Assembly: GCA_003290165.1 (NCBI GenBank)
Contig: QNQO01001178.1
Location: 1 to 64,000, forward strand
DNA length: 64,000 nucleotides
Direction: 5' to 3'
From: Berberis thunbergii
Taxonomy: Eukaryota > Streptophyta > Magnoliopsida > Ranunculales > Berberidaceae
A model generated the notes under the pieces. That model did no database searches. It worked only from the letters and a program-made list of their open reading frames with translations, and was not told the origin of the DNA. This document shows positions 12,747 through 23,997 of this stretch, piece by piece (position 1 is the stretch's first letter; each line of letters opens with the position of its first letter). The position numbers and the translations under genes are program-made.

Positions 12747-12937
12747 GAGAAATGCTAGAAAATCATGTTTTGTAAACATGTTTTGCAACCAGGATGACGT
12801 GTCATGATCTGGAAAGAATAATGAAATCTCCGAAGATTTTATGTATATCTCAAAATTGTAAAAAAAACTCCTCTAACGATGCCACATCATCATGGTTACG
12901 AAACATGTTTACAAAACATGGTTTCCTAGCCTCACTC
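12747..12937. mobile_element. MULE-type MITE (family B), 191 bp
   Basis: The element is flanked by an exact 9-bp target duplication ATTGTTGTA (12738-12746 and 12938-12946). Its ends, GAGAAATGCTAGAAAATCATG and the inverse of GAGTGAGGCTAGGAAACCATG, begin imperfect terminal inverted repeats of about 50 bp. A 9-bp duplication and GAG-starting termini fit Mutator-like elements. Relatives lie at 34236, 58551 and 59753. Confidence 0.8.
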
Positions 12938-13310
12938 ATTGTTGTATGTCTTGTTTTTGTGCAGACGATCACCAATCCCATAAACGATCACTATGATTTA
13001 TGTAGTTATTTAAGTTTAAGTGAGTTATCATCTCAAAATGAAATTGTATGTATATATAATTTCAATTTGAGGTTGATAGAGTATAAAGTTGTTTGGGATT
13101 GTATTTTTTGTGATTGACAAGTTATTGATTATACGAATAAAGTTAGTGTATTAGACATCATTTACGGTGAAAATTAATATAATTGTATTCAGGTTTGAAA
13201 TGTTTTTATGAATGACAACAAAAAGGCAATGATAAATTTGAAAATTAATAGATAGAACTAATTTCATTAAAAAAATGAATTTTCATTAGTAGTTTTTTTT
13301 AGATATAGCA

Positions 13311-13810
13311 AGTTATTGTTAGCAACGGCAAATGTCGTCTCTATTTTGGCCAACTTAGCGACGGTCAGAAACTGTTGCAAGATAGCCATGGCAAATGCCG
13401 TCTCTATTTTGTCAATTTAATACAGTTTCAACCGTCTCGAAATTTTTAACTTAGCAATGGTTTGAAGCCGTTGCTAGATAGCCATGGCAAATACCATCTC
13501 TATTTTATCAATTTGCGATAGCCTTAGTTGTCTCAAAATTTTTAAAAGCTGTCGCTAATACTGCTGTTTCAAATAAAACCTTGGAATTCAAATTTGTTTA
13601 GCAACGGAGTTTTTACAACTTAGCAACGGTTATTAACCGTTGTCAGATATTTACGGAATAGTACACCGTTGCTATTATACTGGAGCGACAATTCAAATAG
13701 CTACGGTATTGCGACGCTCGTTGAGCTGTTGTTGATTCAATTCAGCTACGTTTTTTTGATACTTAGCAACGGTAAAACGTTGTTGCTGAATTTACTTTTT
13801 TTTTATAGTG
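13311..13810. mobile_element. Right terminus of a CACTA-like transposon
   Basis: The block ends in TTTTTTTTATAGTG, the inverse of CACTATAAAAAAAA, the hallmark CACTA terminus. The preceding 500 bp are dense in subterminal motifs (GCAACGG, CCGTTGC, GTCGCTA, CCGTCTC) in both orientations, as expected for transposase binding arrays. No transposase gene is recognisable to the left; the partner end may be the block at 7443-7920. Confidence 0.6.
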
Positions 13811-15680
13811 AGTTACATCAAGAAATATATTCAAACTACACTATGTAAATTATTCGAATTCTACCAATTGACTTTTCAGATGCTACCTATTCCAAACGCA
13901 TGTACTAAATTTTGAAATGAAAATTTTTGGATATACGAAAAACACAACTTAATTCTACTTAAAGTTTTTTGAAAAGTAAAATGGGTTTTTAACAAAATTT
14001 CATAACTATCTCAGAAATAATATATGAGCGTATTTATTTATTTATTATGAACACTTTCTCATTTTATCATCTATGTTTATTTTTATTTTTTTTAGTCATT
14101 GTCTTATTTCGGGGTATTCCAATTGTCATTATTTAGACATTGTCTTATTTTTTTAATAAAATAATTTGTTTAGGAGATAAGAAAGACTGGCTGTCCCTGA
14201 AATTTTGTTCTGGACATTCACATAATAACTAAGTTTGTACTTACTTCATAGCTTATCACGGTCACTCTCATTCATATTAACTTTTTTAAGGCTCAAGTCC
14301 AAATCTATCATATAAAATGAATATGACCATGGATAACAGGAGTGGACTTTTCTTCTCTGTAAACTCATCTCGGGCATCTATAACTGAAGTACAGACAATT
14401 TTAGACCAGGTTTTGATTAGTAGCTCTTGAAAGTTTTATGAGAGAATCCTTGAAATCTTTCTGTGATCTTATTTTATTACAGTGAAAGTCACTAAAAAAA
14501 TTGGGTGAATACTCAAAACAGTTTCTCACCCTTGAAAAAAATAAATTTCTTTCATGGAAGAGGAAACAAGAGTATGATCATGAGTCACATCTTCGCATAA
14601 AGTTTAGAATACAATTTTCTAATACATCTAAATGGAACGCTATTTTGAGTTGCGTTGCGTTGCGTTTACAATAGAACTACAGGGTATATTGTTCTAGTTG
14701 AAGAAGAAAATGTTCTCTTTGCTTTGGATGTCCAAGTTCTTCAGTTTCTCTGATTTAAAAATCGCTCACTCGAACTTATATCACAGGGTATGTTTTCTGT
14801 TTGATTCTTCATTTCTAACAGTTACTGTAAATATTCTTGCATGAAAGAAATTCATTTTTTTCAATGCAACTCAAACACGAGCATGGGGTGTGGACAAACC
14901 AGTTCCAACATCTGCAACGAAGGATCAAAATACACCATTGATCGAAAGGCTAAAAGTACAGTTCTAGTACAAATGATTTTCAGTTTATCTACTAAATTTA
15001 TCTGAAAAATGATTCATTTTATTTATTTCAGATTATTTATTTATTTATCGTTATTACTAAGTACGCCTTTAAGAATTACCATTCAGTTTTTCATCTAACA
15101 CTCCTACCAAACATTCCCATTATTTGACAAACTTTTCAATGTATATATAATTTGGAGGTAACAATTTCTTCATGTAGCAAGAAAATTTGACGGTTTATTT
15201 TTAGAGTTGAAAGCTTAGAAATTGAGCCAAAGCTCTCATAAATTTGCCTCGTCTCCAAAAGAAGAAATAGTAAATAATTATTAATATTTGTTGCTCTTAA
15301 GGAAAAGTGGAAGATCACTTGGCCAACATGAATGGTAGGGGAAAGAACCAGAGGGTAACTGTGACTCTGAGTTGGTGTACACACATAAGCGGTCTTATGA
15401 TGTCACATCGAGGAATTGGAGCTTAAAGATGGACACCTTGGCTCACATAGTATTATTTTGTAAAACCTTTTATGCTATGTTAACAATTCAAACAATCTTA
15501 AATACATTGATCCATGCATAATTTTGGGATGATAATATGCCAACTAGAATATGATCCACTGATCCATAAGTTTAGGGTAAAAACTGCATAATTGTAGCAT
15601 ACTTTGTCAAAACTACTTAATTTAGTACCCATTTCTCAATCTTTGAAAAATTTACCCAATTTTAGGATAATAATGGACTG
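13811..15680. other. Gene-free AT-rich spacer
   Basis: No open frame or repeat that I can support. It is the upstream region of the expansin gene. Confidence 0.4.
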
Positions 15681-15683
15681 AAT

Positions 15684-15823
15684 TAAAACTATATAAACCA
15701 CTGACGATTCATTGTACAAAATATCACAAACTCAAGCCTTTCAATCTCAAGTTGTTTTGTTTTCAGTCTCAAGCTTCAATTTAGCAACACAACACATTCA
15801 ATTCAAGTAAATCATTACTTGAG
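15684..15823 (+). promoter_or_regulatory. Likely core promoter and 5' UTR exon of the expansin gene
   Basis: ACTATATAAACC near 15688 is a good TATA box. About 30-130 bp downstream comes a leader without obvious structure ending in GAG/GTAAGTA at 15823-15824, a strong splice donor. The matching acceptor TTTTGTAG ends at 16374, five bases before the start codon. A 5' UTR intron of about 550 bp (15824-16374) is therefore likely; this is inference from splice signals. Confidence 0.5.
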
Positions 15824-16378
15824 GTAAGTACAAGGATCATATGAACAATACACATCCTTTTCTTCTATGTTTTGAATTCAAAACCCATTCATGTAGTTAT
15901 TTATGCCATTATGCAGTCTTCATAGACCACTCAGCACCAAAAACTTCCCAAGAAACCTTGGCTTTACAACCCATATTGATTGTTGTTAATGATAAACAAC
16001 CTTGGAAACAGATCCTTCAGAGAATGGTTACTACACCGGAAACCTTGGAAACAAATTCTTCTGTTGCTACAAAAATGTTTTAGTAAAAAAGTAATAATTC
16101 TAAAATTTCAGGATGAAGGAGTTCTTCCTAGTTTCTTAGATTTAGTTCCTCTGCTTGGTTTGGATGGTATAGGACTCTTTGTTCTATAGTTCCAACTTGC
16201 CATTTTGTGGCCAGTTATTACTCCCTCGTTACTTCACTTTTCACCCCCACATTCCCTTACCCAAATACCCATATTTATCTCCCAAGTTAACTTGGGGTCC
16301 ATTTTTTGCACTAAACACTCAAATGGGGTTCATATTTTCACTAGAAACTCCATTGTGGTTGCTACATTTTGTAGGAAA

Positions 16379-17368
16379 ATGGACTTTCTTTGGTTTCCTA
16401 TATTGTTGGTTTTCACCATGTTGAGAAGTGTTCATGGAACTAGTGGATGGACTAATGCACATGCTACTTTCTATGGAGGTGGTGATGCTTCAGGCACAAT
16501 GGGTATTTCTTCTCATTTTATCCCTTCATTGAATCAACCATTTTAAGATCTTCTTGTTCTAACAAATTTTTTTTTTTTGGGCAGAAGGGGCTTGTGGGTA
16601 TAAAAATCTTTACGACGAAGGCTATGGAATCAACACTGGTGCATTGAGTAAAGCACTCTTCAACAATGGGCAAACTTGTGGGGCTTGTTTTGAGATAAAA
16701 TGTGCGAATGACCCCCAATGGTGTCTTCCTGGATCGATTAGAATCACTGCTACCAATTATTGCCCACCAAATTATAATCTCCCAAACAATAATGGAGGGT
16801 GGTGCAATGAACCCCTTAAGCACTTTGATCTATCTCAACCTATTTATGAAAAGATTGCCAAGTATAAGTCTGGCATAATCCCTATTCAATTCAGAAGGTA
16901 AATGTTAATTTTTTTTTTTTTAAATCTCAATTTAAAAATACCCATTTCTCCTTTTTTTTTTTTTTGTGAAAAAATGTTCTCATTAACAATACCCATATCT
17001 ATGATATTTCTAATTTTATTATTATTTTTGTATATTGTAGGGTGGCATGCAAGAAGAAGGGAGGGATCAGATTCACCATGAATCCTATTAACCATGACTA
17101 TCTAATCCTCATAACAAATGTTGCAGGGGCAGGAAATGTTGTGGCAACCTCCGTAAAAGGATCGAAAACTGGTTGGCAATCCATGACAAGAAACTGGGGC
17201 CAAAATTGGCATAGTCCGACTAATATGAAAGGCCAATCTATGTCCATCAAAGTGACCACAAGCAATGGACACTCTGTGATGTCGAAAAATGTGATTCCTT
17301 CAGACTGGCAACTTGGGATGACCTTCACTGGAAACCAGTTCAAGAGCAACCCACACAAACACCATTGA
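16379..17368 (+). CDS. EXPA: Alpha-expansin
   Basis: Three exons, 16379-16502, 16585-16897 and 17041-17368, encode 254 residues with intact frame and GT..AG introns at the two positions common in EXPA genes. The start [12 protein letters not shown] opens a hydrophobic signal peptide ending near SVHG. The mature protein begins [19 protein letters not shown]. Family marks follow in order: GACGYKNLY, the cysteine set of the N-terminal domain, CFEIKC, the alpha-type insertion NNGGWCNEP, the HFD motif (KHFDLS) of the GH45-like fold, and the C-terminal CBM63 domain with RNWGQNWHS and TFTGNQF. Expansins loosen cell walls at acid pH by disrupting cellulose contacts without hydrolysis. The usual GTMGG is GTMEG here. 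An upstream in-frame ATG at 16205 would bury the signal peptide and is less likely to be the start. Confidence 0.95.
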
Positions 17369-17446
17369 TCTAAAATTAGCCTAGATTTGATAATCCTTTT
17401 TAGACTAAAAATAAGCTTTTCCTCTCTCTTTGTAGTTCTTGTTATT

Positions 17447-17540
17447 ATCAGTGGCGCGGTGCCAGGAATTTCATTGGGGGGGGGCGCAAAATGACACAAA
17501 GCATAAAATAACATTACATTTATTTGCATGAAGGGGGCAA
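17447..17540 (+). mobile_element. Fragment of hAT-type element end
   Basis: CAGTGGCGCGGTGCCAGGAA followed by a G run and GCGCAAAATGAC resembles the common plant hAT terminus CAGTGGCGGAGCCAGGAATT. A matching right end was not found, so this is a remnant just past the expansin stop codon. Confidence 0.4.
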
Positions 17541-18173
17541 TCTAACAAATCCAAATAATTAGGACCCACTTACACCATGTACTAATCCATGTCCTATAAA
17601 GGTTATTATCATGAAAATGAAAATTTTATGAGATCAAACTTATGGTATTTTATTTTTTTGTGTCTGTCTTTCAGCTTTGTCAAAGGCGTTTAATGGTTCT
17701 AGAATCCATTTAAACACTCGCTCACTCTTAAAACACTAACTTGAAATGCTTATCGTATTAACATAATAACCTTGGCGAAAGAATTGATATCATTGCCACA
17801 ATAGTAGAGGTTACAATCTCCCTTTGGAATGCACTATATGATCTAGGGCGCAAAGCACAAACTCATCCCTACTTCTCGAAAAGTTCCCTTCGTGAACTAA
17901 ATTTTTTTTTTTTTTTTTTTTTTGAGACACCAACAATTACCCCATAATGATTTACTTAGTATTATTGTTATCATTCAATTTTTAATTCCTATGTCATGCT
18001 AAAAAAAAAACTTCAAATATCAGAATATGACAATATAATCAGTTAAATTATGCTTCCTCAAAATGTAAATCAAACAACAAGAGAAATCCCACTTGAGCAT
18101 ATATGAAGGAGAACATTTCCTTTTTTCTTTCATCCTTACACACTCAAGCCCCTCCACCAATGCCACGACTTCC
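17541..18173. other. Gene-free spacer
   Basis: AT-rich with long T runs (17892-17924). Nothing else recognised. Confidence 0.4.
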
Positions 18174-18470
18174 TTAAAAAAAATTTGTTCTCAACAACTC
18201 TTTGATTTGTTTTTTTGCCAATATCATAGGAAGGCAAATGATCTGAACCTTTATCCGAGAAAAATAAGTGATACCTTGAAATTGATTAGTCCTCTCTCCT
18301 TGTATCCGCATTTGTGCAAGTGTTTCAAAAACCTCTTTTATAAGCCCGTGACAAGCAAACACATAAATTATAAGAGTCCGAATGAGCACATCCTTATTGC
18401 TTATATCCTCAAGGACCTCGATTGCTTTTTGTAGACACCCAAATTTCTCAAACATGTCAACAAGTGCTCC
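18174..18470 (-). pseudogene. PPR protein fragment
   Basis: The minus strand reads VDMFEKFGCLQKAIEVLEDI, then SNKDVLIRTLIIYVFACHGL and KEVFETLAQM. This matches the plant PLS-type pentatricopeptide pattern (DMYxKCG.LExAxxVFExM, DVxxWTxLIxGYAxHGxxxEAxxxFxxM). Only about two repeats survive and the flanks are unrelated. PPR proteins bind organellar RNA; this piece cannot be functional. Confidence 0.65.
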
Positions 18471-18499
18471 ACACCTTACATTTCATCAAGCACCTTATC

Positions 18500-18950
18500 T
18501 ACGCATTCCAAATCTCCACCAGGAGATGGATATGTAATAGACTTGGACTGATTGGGGTTGCGTCCATTAACTTGAGAAAATTCTAACTTAGGGAGACGAT
18601 TTAACGTACCAGGAGTCTTCCCAAGAGTATGGGAGAGTTGTATCAGGGCTTGATCTGTGGTTCTAGTGACTTGAATTGACGCTGAACTATTCGATACAGT
18701 AACCTCTTGATTGTTCTGGACTAGTTAAATAATTTGTTCAAAACTGGCATCCCATCTCTTATCTCGAGCTTCAATTGATTGTGCTAAACTCTTCAATTCG
18801 GTTTTCAGAAGTTTGAATTGTCCATCAAATTCCAATTGGCTTTTCTTTGTCTCCTCCATGAAAGTTTCTATCTCCTCTCTCAAATGTGATTCCCATCGTT
18901 GCATAGATTGGTGAATCGTAACTTGCTCTAATATCAATTATCACAATCAT
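18500..18950 (-). pseudogene. Remnant of a gypsy element 5' end (PBS plus gag start)
   Basis: TTGATATTAGAGCAAG (minus strand, about 18924-18939) is a decayed form of TGGTATCAGAGC, the initiator-tRNA-Met primer site seen intact at 23618-23629. It is followed on the minus strand by an open frame (18937-18725) rich in Glu/Lys with FMEETKKSQLEFDGQFKLLK, similar in place and character to the gag leader of the element at 19458-23992. The LTR itself cannot be delimited. Confidence 0.5.
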
Positions 18951-19262
18951 GACTAGTTGGCAAGCAATTGATAACAAAATGAATTTATAGAATTTGAAAT
19001 GAAAAAGGAAGAATACAAAGTGCTCTCTCATCTCTATTTAACAACATGGAAGCTAACAGGATATTAAGGATCACCGTCGAATGATCGCCATGTGTGTGAT
19101 CCGGGTGAATTTCACCAACTACAAAACTAAAACTAAACAATTATACTTCCATTTTGAATATTTGATTTGGCACCCCTTTTTCGCTCCATTAACTAATTGG
19201 CTCCTCTTTTTCCTCCTTTACTTTTCATTCATTTTCTGGTTCGTCACATATGGAATATAGTT

Positions 19263-19457
19263 TTGTGTACTTCGATGGTTAGAGGGTCTGTGCAGGAGGG
19301 GGTGATGGATGAGGCGTAATTTCTTTTTAGGGAAATGCCGGTGAACTGTTATGTTGGGAGGATGTGGTTGCGAGGACGAGTATGATTGGTGGGTATTGTT
19401 AGGAGGAGTGTTTGAGGGAAGCGCGTTAGCTATTTGATGCTATGCCGCATCGGAATG
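19263..19457 (+). pseudogene. PPR pseudogene, left part (split by the gypsy element)
   Basis: The plus strand reads SMVRGSVQEGVMDEA, a stop, then FLFREMPV, and ends in a DAMPHRN-like segment at the insertion site. These match PLS-type PPR repeats. At least two stops and frame changes are present. The reading resumes at 23998 with ISWTTIITGYAQN, so both parts belonged to one repeat before the insertion. Confidence 0.7.
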
Positions 19458-19752
19458 TGTCACGTATGGACGCTAATAGAGCCTGATCTATTCACTTCTT
19501 ACCTGCCCTTTTGCTCTGTTTCTCATGGGCTTATAAAGGGAAAGCTTATAACGACTTTTTGAATTGAGCCTATCGTATGCTGCCAATAACAATAGGCAGT
19601 TGTAACAATATAGGTAAAATGACTTAACTATCATTGCCTAAAAAATTTTGAATTTGAATTTCAGCGCCTCTTTTCGCGCCTTCTTTTGCGTTCTTTTGAA
19701 TTTTCGCCAGATAATTCATGACAATGCCCTCTTCTCGAAATCATCCTTGTCC

Positions 19753-21679
19753 TCAAGGATGAAAATTCGGAAAAGAGGAAGAGAAGGAGGTCCAATCTTC
19801 CCAAGTGGCGTTTTGAGGAGTGGAATTGGACCACTGCACCAAGACTTGAGTTACTGCTCTGTTATGGCGAGGTATCAAGTGATGGCTTAAGATGGCAACA
19901 GGTTCGGCTTTAAATCCTCCCTTATTGTCGAGCTCAGGTAATGTTGGTGAAAGAATGTTGGTGTTGCCCACTCGTCGTTTGAGTTGGGATACATGGAAGA
20001 CGAGGTGGATGCGTGATGAAGCAGGCAATTGAAGACGATAAGCAACCTGGCCAATTTTGTCTGTGATGATGAAGGGGCCAAAAAAACGTGAAGCTAGCTG
20101 GGATTCCATCGTAATTGAACCGAGGTTTGTCTGTAAGGTTGGAGCTTGAGATAAATCCAATCACCAACTGAAAAGGTGTGCTCCTTGCAGTGTCTGTCAA
20201 CATATTTCTTCATTATGCTCTGAGCTTGGTGCAATCTTTTTTGAAGCAAATTTATCATCTCATTGCGTGTATTGAGGTATTGTGTAATTTCAGGAATAGC
20301 CAGTGAATCAGTGGGAGGAAGCGCCAGCAGCGGAGGCGAGTAGCCGTATAGTGCTTGAAATGGGGTAGTTTTTAAGCTCGAGTGGTATTTGGTGTTAAAC
20401 CAGTGCTCAGCTAAATATAACCACAGTGACCATTTAGAAGGTGTTTGCCCGGTCATGCACCGCAAATATGTTTCAAGGCACGCATTGGTGCGCTCAGTTT
20501 GGCCATCTGACTGAGGGTGATAGGCGTGCTCATGTTAAGGGAGGTTCCTAATGCGGTGAAGAGTTGCTTCCAAAATTTGCTGAGGATGGCTGAATCTCGA
20601 TCAGATACAATAGGCTTTGGGAGACCATGGAGTTTGTATACATGTTGAAGAAAAGTTTCAGCTACTGTAGACGCTGAAAATGGATGTGTCAAGTCCATAA
20701 AATGGCTGAATTTGGTAAGGCGATCCACGACTACAAAGATGACTGACTTGCCATGTGAGATAGGTAACCCCTCTATAAAATCCATTGTAATGTGCTGCCA
20801 TGCGTGCTTAGGAATTGGAAGAGGTTGAAGTAATCCACCGTATGCAGTTTGATCCCCTTTGTTGCACTGACATATGTCGCAGGTAGTAACCAGCTGAATC
20901 AATTGCGTCTTCATTCCGGGCCAGTAAAACAAGTGCTTAAGTCCTTGGTATGAGGCTTGAATACCCGAATGGCCTCCTAGAGCTAAGGAGTGTAGAGAAG
21001 AGAGCACCTTATGTCGTAAGGTTCCTGTGGCTCCAATATATATTTTGTTGTGGAGCAGTAGAACTCCATTCTTAATTTGAAAGGGAGCACTAGCAGTTGG
21101 GTCAATCAGAAGTTTAGCTAGCAAGGACTGAGTAACTGGGTCTTGTGCATAGCTGTCGACTACCTCCAGTAACCATTTTGGTGAGCATGAAGAGATGGCG
21201 GAGCATGAAGTAGTAGGAATTCTAGATAAGGCATCCGCCACTTTGTTGTCAACCCCTTTTTTGTAGCAAATCACGTAATCATAGCCCAGTAACTTGGTGA
21301 CCCAACGTTGCTGTAAGGTGGTCGAAATTTTTTGCTCAAGCAAGTATTTAATGCTTTCATGGCCTGTCATCACAAAGAATTTAGAGCCGAGTAGATATGA
21401 TCTCCATTTTTGTACTGCTAACACAATTGCAAGTAGTTTTTTTTCATACGTGGACAACCCCAAGTTCTTTGGTCCAAGTGTTTTGCTAAAAAAAACTATA
21501 GGTCGACCTTGCTGATGGTAACCTGACCTTAAATTGACCTTGGAAAACACCTTAGCACCATTCAATTCATCCAAAAGTTCATCAATAAGGGGAATGGGGA
21601 ACCTATCTTTGACAGTCAAGTCATTCAAACGTCGATAATCAACACAAAAAATGCCATGAATTGTCCTTCTTTTTAACAA
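19753..21679 (-). pseudogene. Gypsy pol: truncated RT, RNase H, integrase, chromodomain-like end
   Basis: The frame starts in RT block CVDYRRLNDLTVKDRFPIPL and reaches KVNLRSGYHQ (near 21512), then jumps in frame to QGRPIVFFSKTL of the RT/RNase H connection. The RT palm with the YxDD catalytic box is deleted. RNase H (STYEKKLLAIVLAVQKW, VADALSR) is recognisable. Integrase shows the HHCC zinc site (HSGIQ, CDICQCNK) and the first two acidic residues (TMDFIEGLP, VSDRDS); the third lies past a frameshift near 20.53 kb. A further shift near 20.1 kb precedes the C-terminal segment LVQWSNSTPQNATWEDW, as in chromoviruses. Confidence 0.88.
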
Positions 21680-22204
21680 GAAGAATAGGGGCGGATAATG
21701 GACTGTGAGATTGCTGAATCAGGCCACTGTCAAGCATTTCTTGGACCAGAGTTTCAACCACTGCCTTTTGAAAGTGGGGAATCTTGTAGGGAGCTTGGGA
21801 ACTAGGAAGGGCCAGTGGTTTTAAGGGAATTTTGTGATCAAGGCTGCGAGTGGGAGGAAGTGTGGATGGAGGTAGAAAATATCATGGACTTGGTCCAATA
21901 GGGGAATGATTTCTGGAGATGGGGATGGAGGTGGTTCTATGGAAGTGATAGAAAAAAACTGGCCAAGGAACATGGGTGTGTGTTTTTTGAGAAACTTGCT
22001 GAACTTGGTGGGGTGAATTAAGGATAAGGAAGCACTGTCAGAAATGCCTTGTAAGGTGATTTTCTTGCCCTTATAGATGATGGTCAGCTGGAGGGTTTGA
22101 AGGTTGATTAAGACATTTCCAAAGGGTTTGAGCCAGTCACCTCCCAAAACCATGTCAAATCCCCCAAGATGTAAGACCCGAACAGTCCCTTCAAATTTAG
22201 TGTT

Positions 22205-22546
22205 CTACATGGTCCACTGAAGGGGTTGGCAGATAGCAGTACTAGTTAGTTGTTGGCCATTAGCAACTTTAACTAGCATTTGGGGTGTGAGTAGGGTAGG
22301 CCTAAGAGTATCCTTGATGACTTGTCGATCAACAAAAGAATGTGTACCACCAGTGTCGATTAGAATAGAGATAGGACGTTTTTTAATGAATCCTTTGAGT
22401 AGGATGGTATTGGATGAAGGATTGCCATGTAAAGCATGGATAGAAAGTTCCATATTGGAAGGAATTTCTTGGACCAGATCCTCAGTATCATCTAATAGAG
22501 GAAGGGATTCATCCACACAGTCATCATCAAGGACCAACATGTACAA
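22205..22546 (-). pseudogene. Gypsy aspartic protease
   Basis: LIDTGGTHSFVDRQV carries the retropepsin active site in the DTGGTHSF form (plants usually have DSGATHNF/S). It follows gag directly. The frame ends near 22205, and the region linking it to RT (MVLGGDWLKPFG at 22153) is in another frame. Confidence 0.8.
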
Positions 22547-22549
22547 GTG

Positions 22550-23239
22550 TTATTGCTTACAGATATGGCCGGGTTTGTATAATTCATCGCAATTATAACA
22601 CAAACCCTTATCCCGTCGAACTTTTATTTGAGCAGGATTGAGATGCTTAATAGGAGGATAAGGAGGTGTACGAGTAATTGCAGGAATGGTGGAGGAGGAT
22701 GGAAGTGAAGTAGTGGCTGGTGGAGGTGGTGTGTAAGATGATAAAGGTTGTATGGCAGTTCTAGGCCATGGAGAAGTAGAAGATGGGTATGAGCGGCGGG
22801 GATATGACTGTGTAGAGTGGGAGGCAGAAGAGACTGGAGTGATGCAAGCTTCTTGCATACGAGCAAGGTAGAATGCATGAGCCATAGAAGAAGGCTTAAA
22901 CATTTGGATGACCGATTTAATTCTTGGTTTGAGGCCGCTAATGAAACTGAGAATAAAATAGGTTTCTGACAGTTTAGGATTATGAAGTAGCATCAATGAT
23001 TTGAGCACTTCAAATTTTTCAAAGTAGAGTTCGACACTGAGATCTTGGGAGAGTTTATTGAAGGTGTCAACATAGTTGGTGGACAAGGGATCCTCAAATC
23101 GAAAACAAAGGTCCTGAACTAGGTCCTTCCAAGTGAGTGTAGGTTTATTGATTTGGTAGTCTACGAACCAGGTCTCAGCCTTAGTGTCCAAGTGGATTGA
23201 AGCAATAGAGACCTTATTGGCCTCAGCAACATTGTGCAA
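22550..23239 (-). pseudogene. Gypsy gag (capsid plus zinc knuckle)
   Basis: This 229-residue minus-strand open frame has the capsid pattern KAETWFVDYQ, LCFRFEDPL, YFEKFEVLKSL and FISGLKP, a Ser/Pro-rich linker, and a C-terminal zinc knuckle CYNC...GHIC. The N-terminal part continues upstream in another frame towards the PBS, so gag is frame-shifted near 23.25 kb. Confidence 0.85.
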
Positions 23240-23997
23240 TTGAAAGTAGCGCTCACATTGTTTAATCCAAGATCGAGGGTTGAATGGGGAAAATCTAACT
23301 TGGGAAAGCAGAAAAAATTATCTCCAGTGTCCGAGGGAGGGAGGGATCATATGTTTGAATGTTGTTTGCTCCTATATTTTGAGAAATGCTTGCTTCGTCC
23401 CTATTGATGATCTGATTTCCTTGCAGCATTTGAATCAATTGATCGATCTTAGTATTGATTCGTTTCTCCTGAGTTTCTCCAGCCAGTGCTATTCGTCTAA
23501 GCTCTGTTTTGAATGCTTCTAGTTGTCCAGTCGTTTCAGCTTTGTTGTTTCTTGGCCTTCTTCATGAATGCTTCAAGCTCTCGAGCTCTGGTTTCCATGG
23601 CGGAATGGATCGAGTGAGCTCTGATACCAAATGTCATGTATGGACGCTTTTGGAATCAAATATTGAAAGCAATCAATAGAATGGACTGAATATATTTGAA
23701 TGAAGGAAGAAAATTACAGAAGATTTCTCTAAATCGAGATGATTAGAGCATGATCTATTCACTTCTTACCTGCCCTTTTGCTCTGTTTCTCATGAGCTTA
23801 TAAAGGAAAAGCTTATAACAACTTTTTGAATTGAGCCTATCGTATGCTGCCACGTAACAATAGGCAGTTGTAAGAATACAGGTAAAATGACTTAACTATC
23901 CTTGTCTAAATTTTTTTTGAATTTGAATTTCAGCGCCTCTTTTCGCGCCTTCTTTTTCGTTCTTTGGAATTCCCGCCAGATAATTCATGACAAAATG

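Larger units (their letters stand above)
19458..23992 (-). mobile_element. Defective Ty3/gypsy LTR retrotransposon
   Basis: A 4.5-kb element lies on the minus strand. LTRs are at 23632-23992 (5' LTR, about 361 bp) and 19458-19723 (3' LTR, about 266 bp, lacking about 95 bp present in the other). Both start TGTCA and end ATGACA. The flanks GAATG (left) and AAATG (right) are a near-perfect 5-bp target duplication. A PBS for initiator tRNA-Met (TGGTATCAGAGCTC) lies at 23616-23629 and a polypurine tract (minus GAGAAGAGGGCAT) at 19724-19736. Internal order is gag, protease, RT, RNase H, integrase, C-terminal chromodomain-like segment. Several frameshifts and a large RT deletion make it non-autonomous. 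It is inserted in a PPR pseudogene. Confidence 0.92.

Noticed and set aside
16205..16378. Upstream in-frame ATG of the expansin as the start
   Set aside because: It would add 58 residues before a proper signal peptide, and a good splice acceptor at 16373-16374 places this stretch in a 5' UTR intron.
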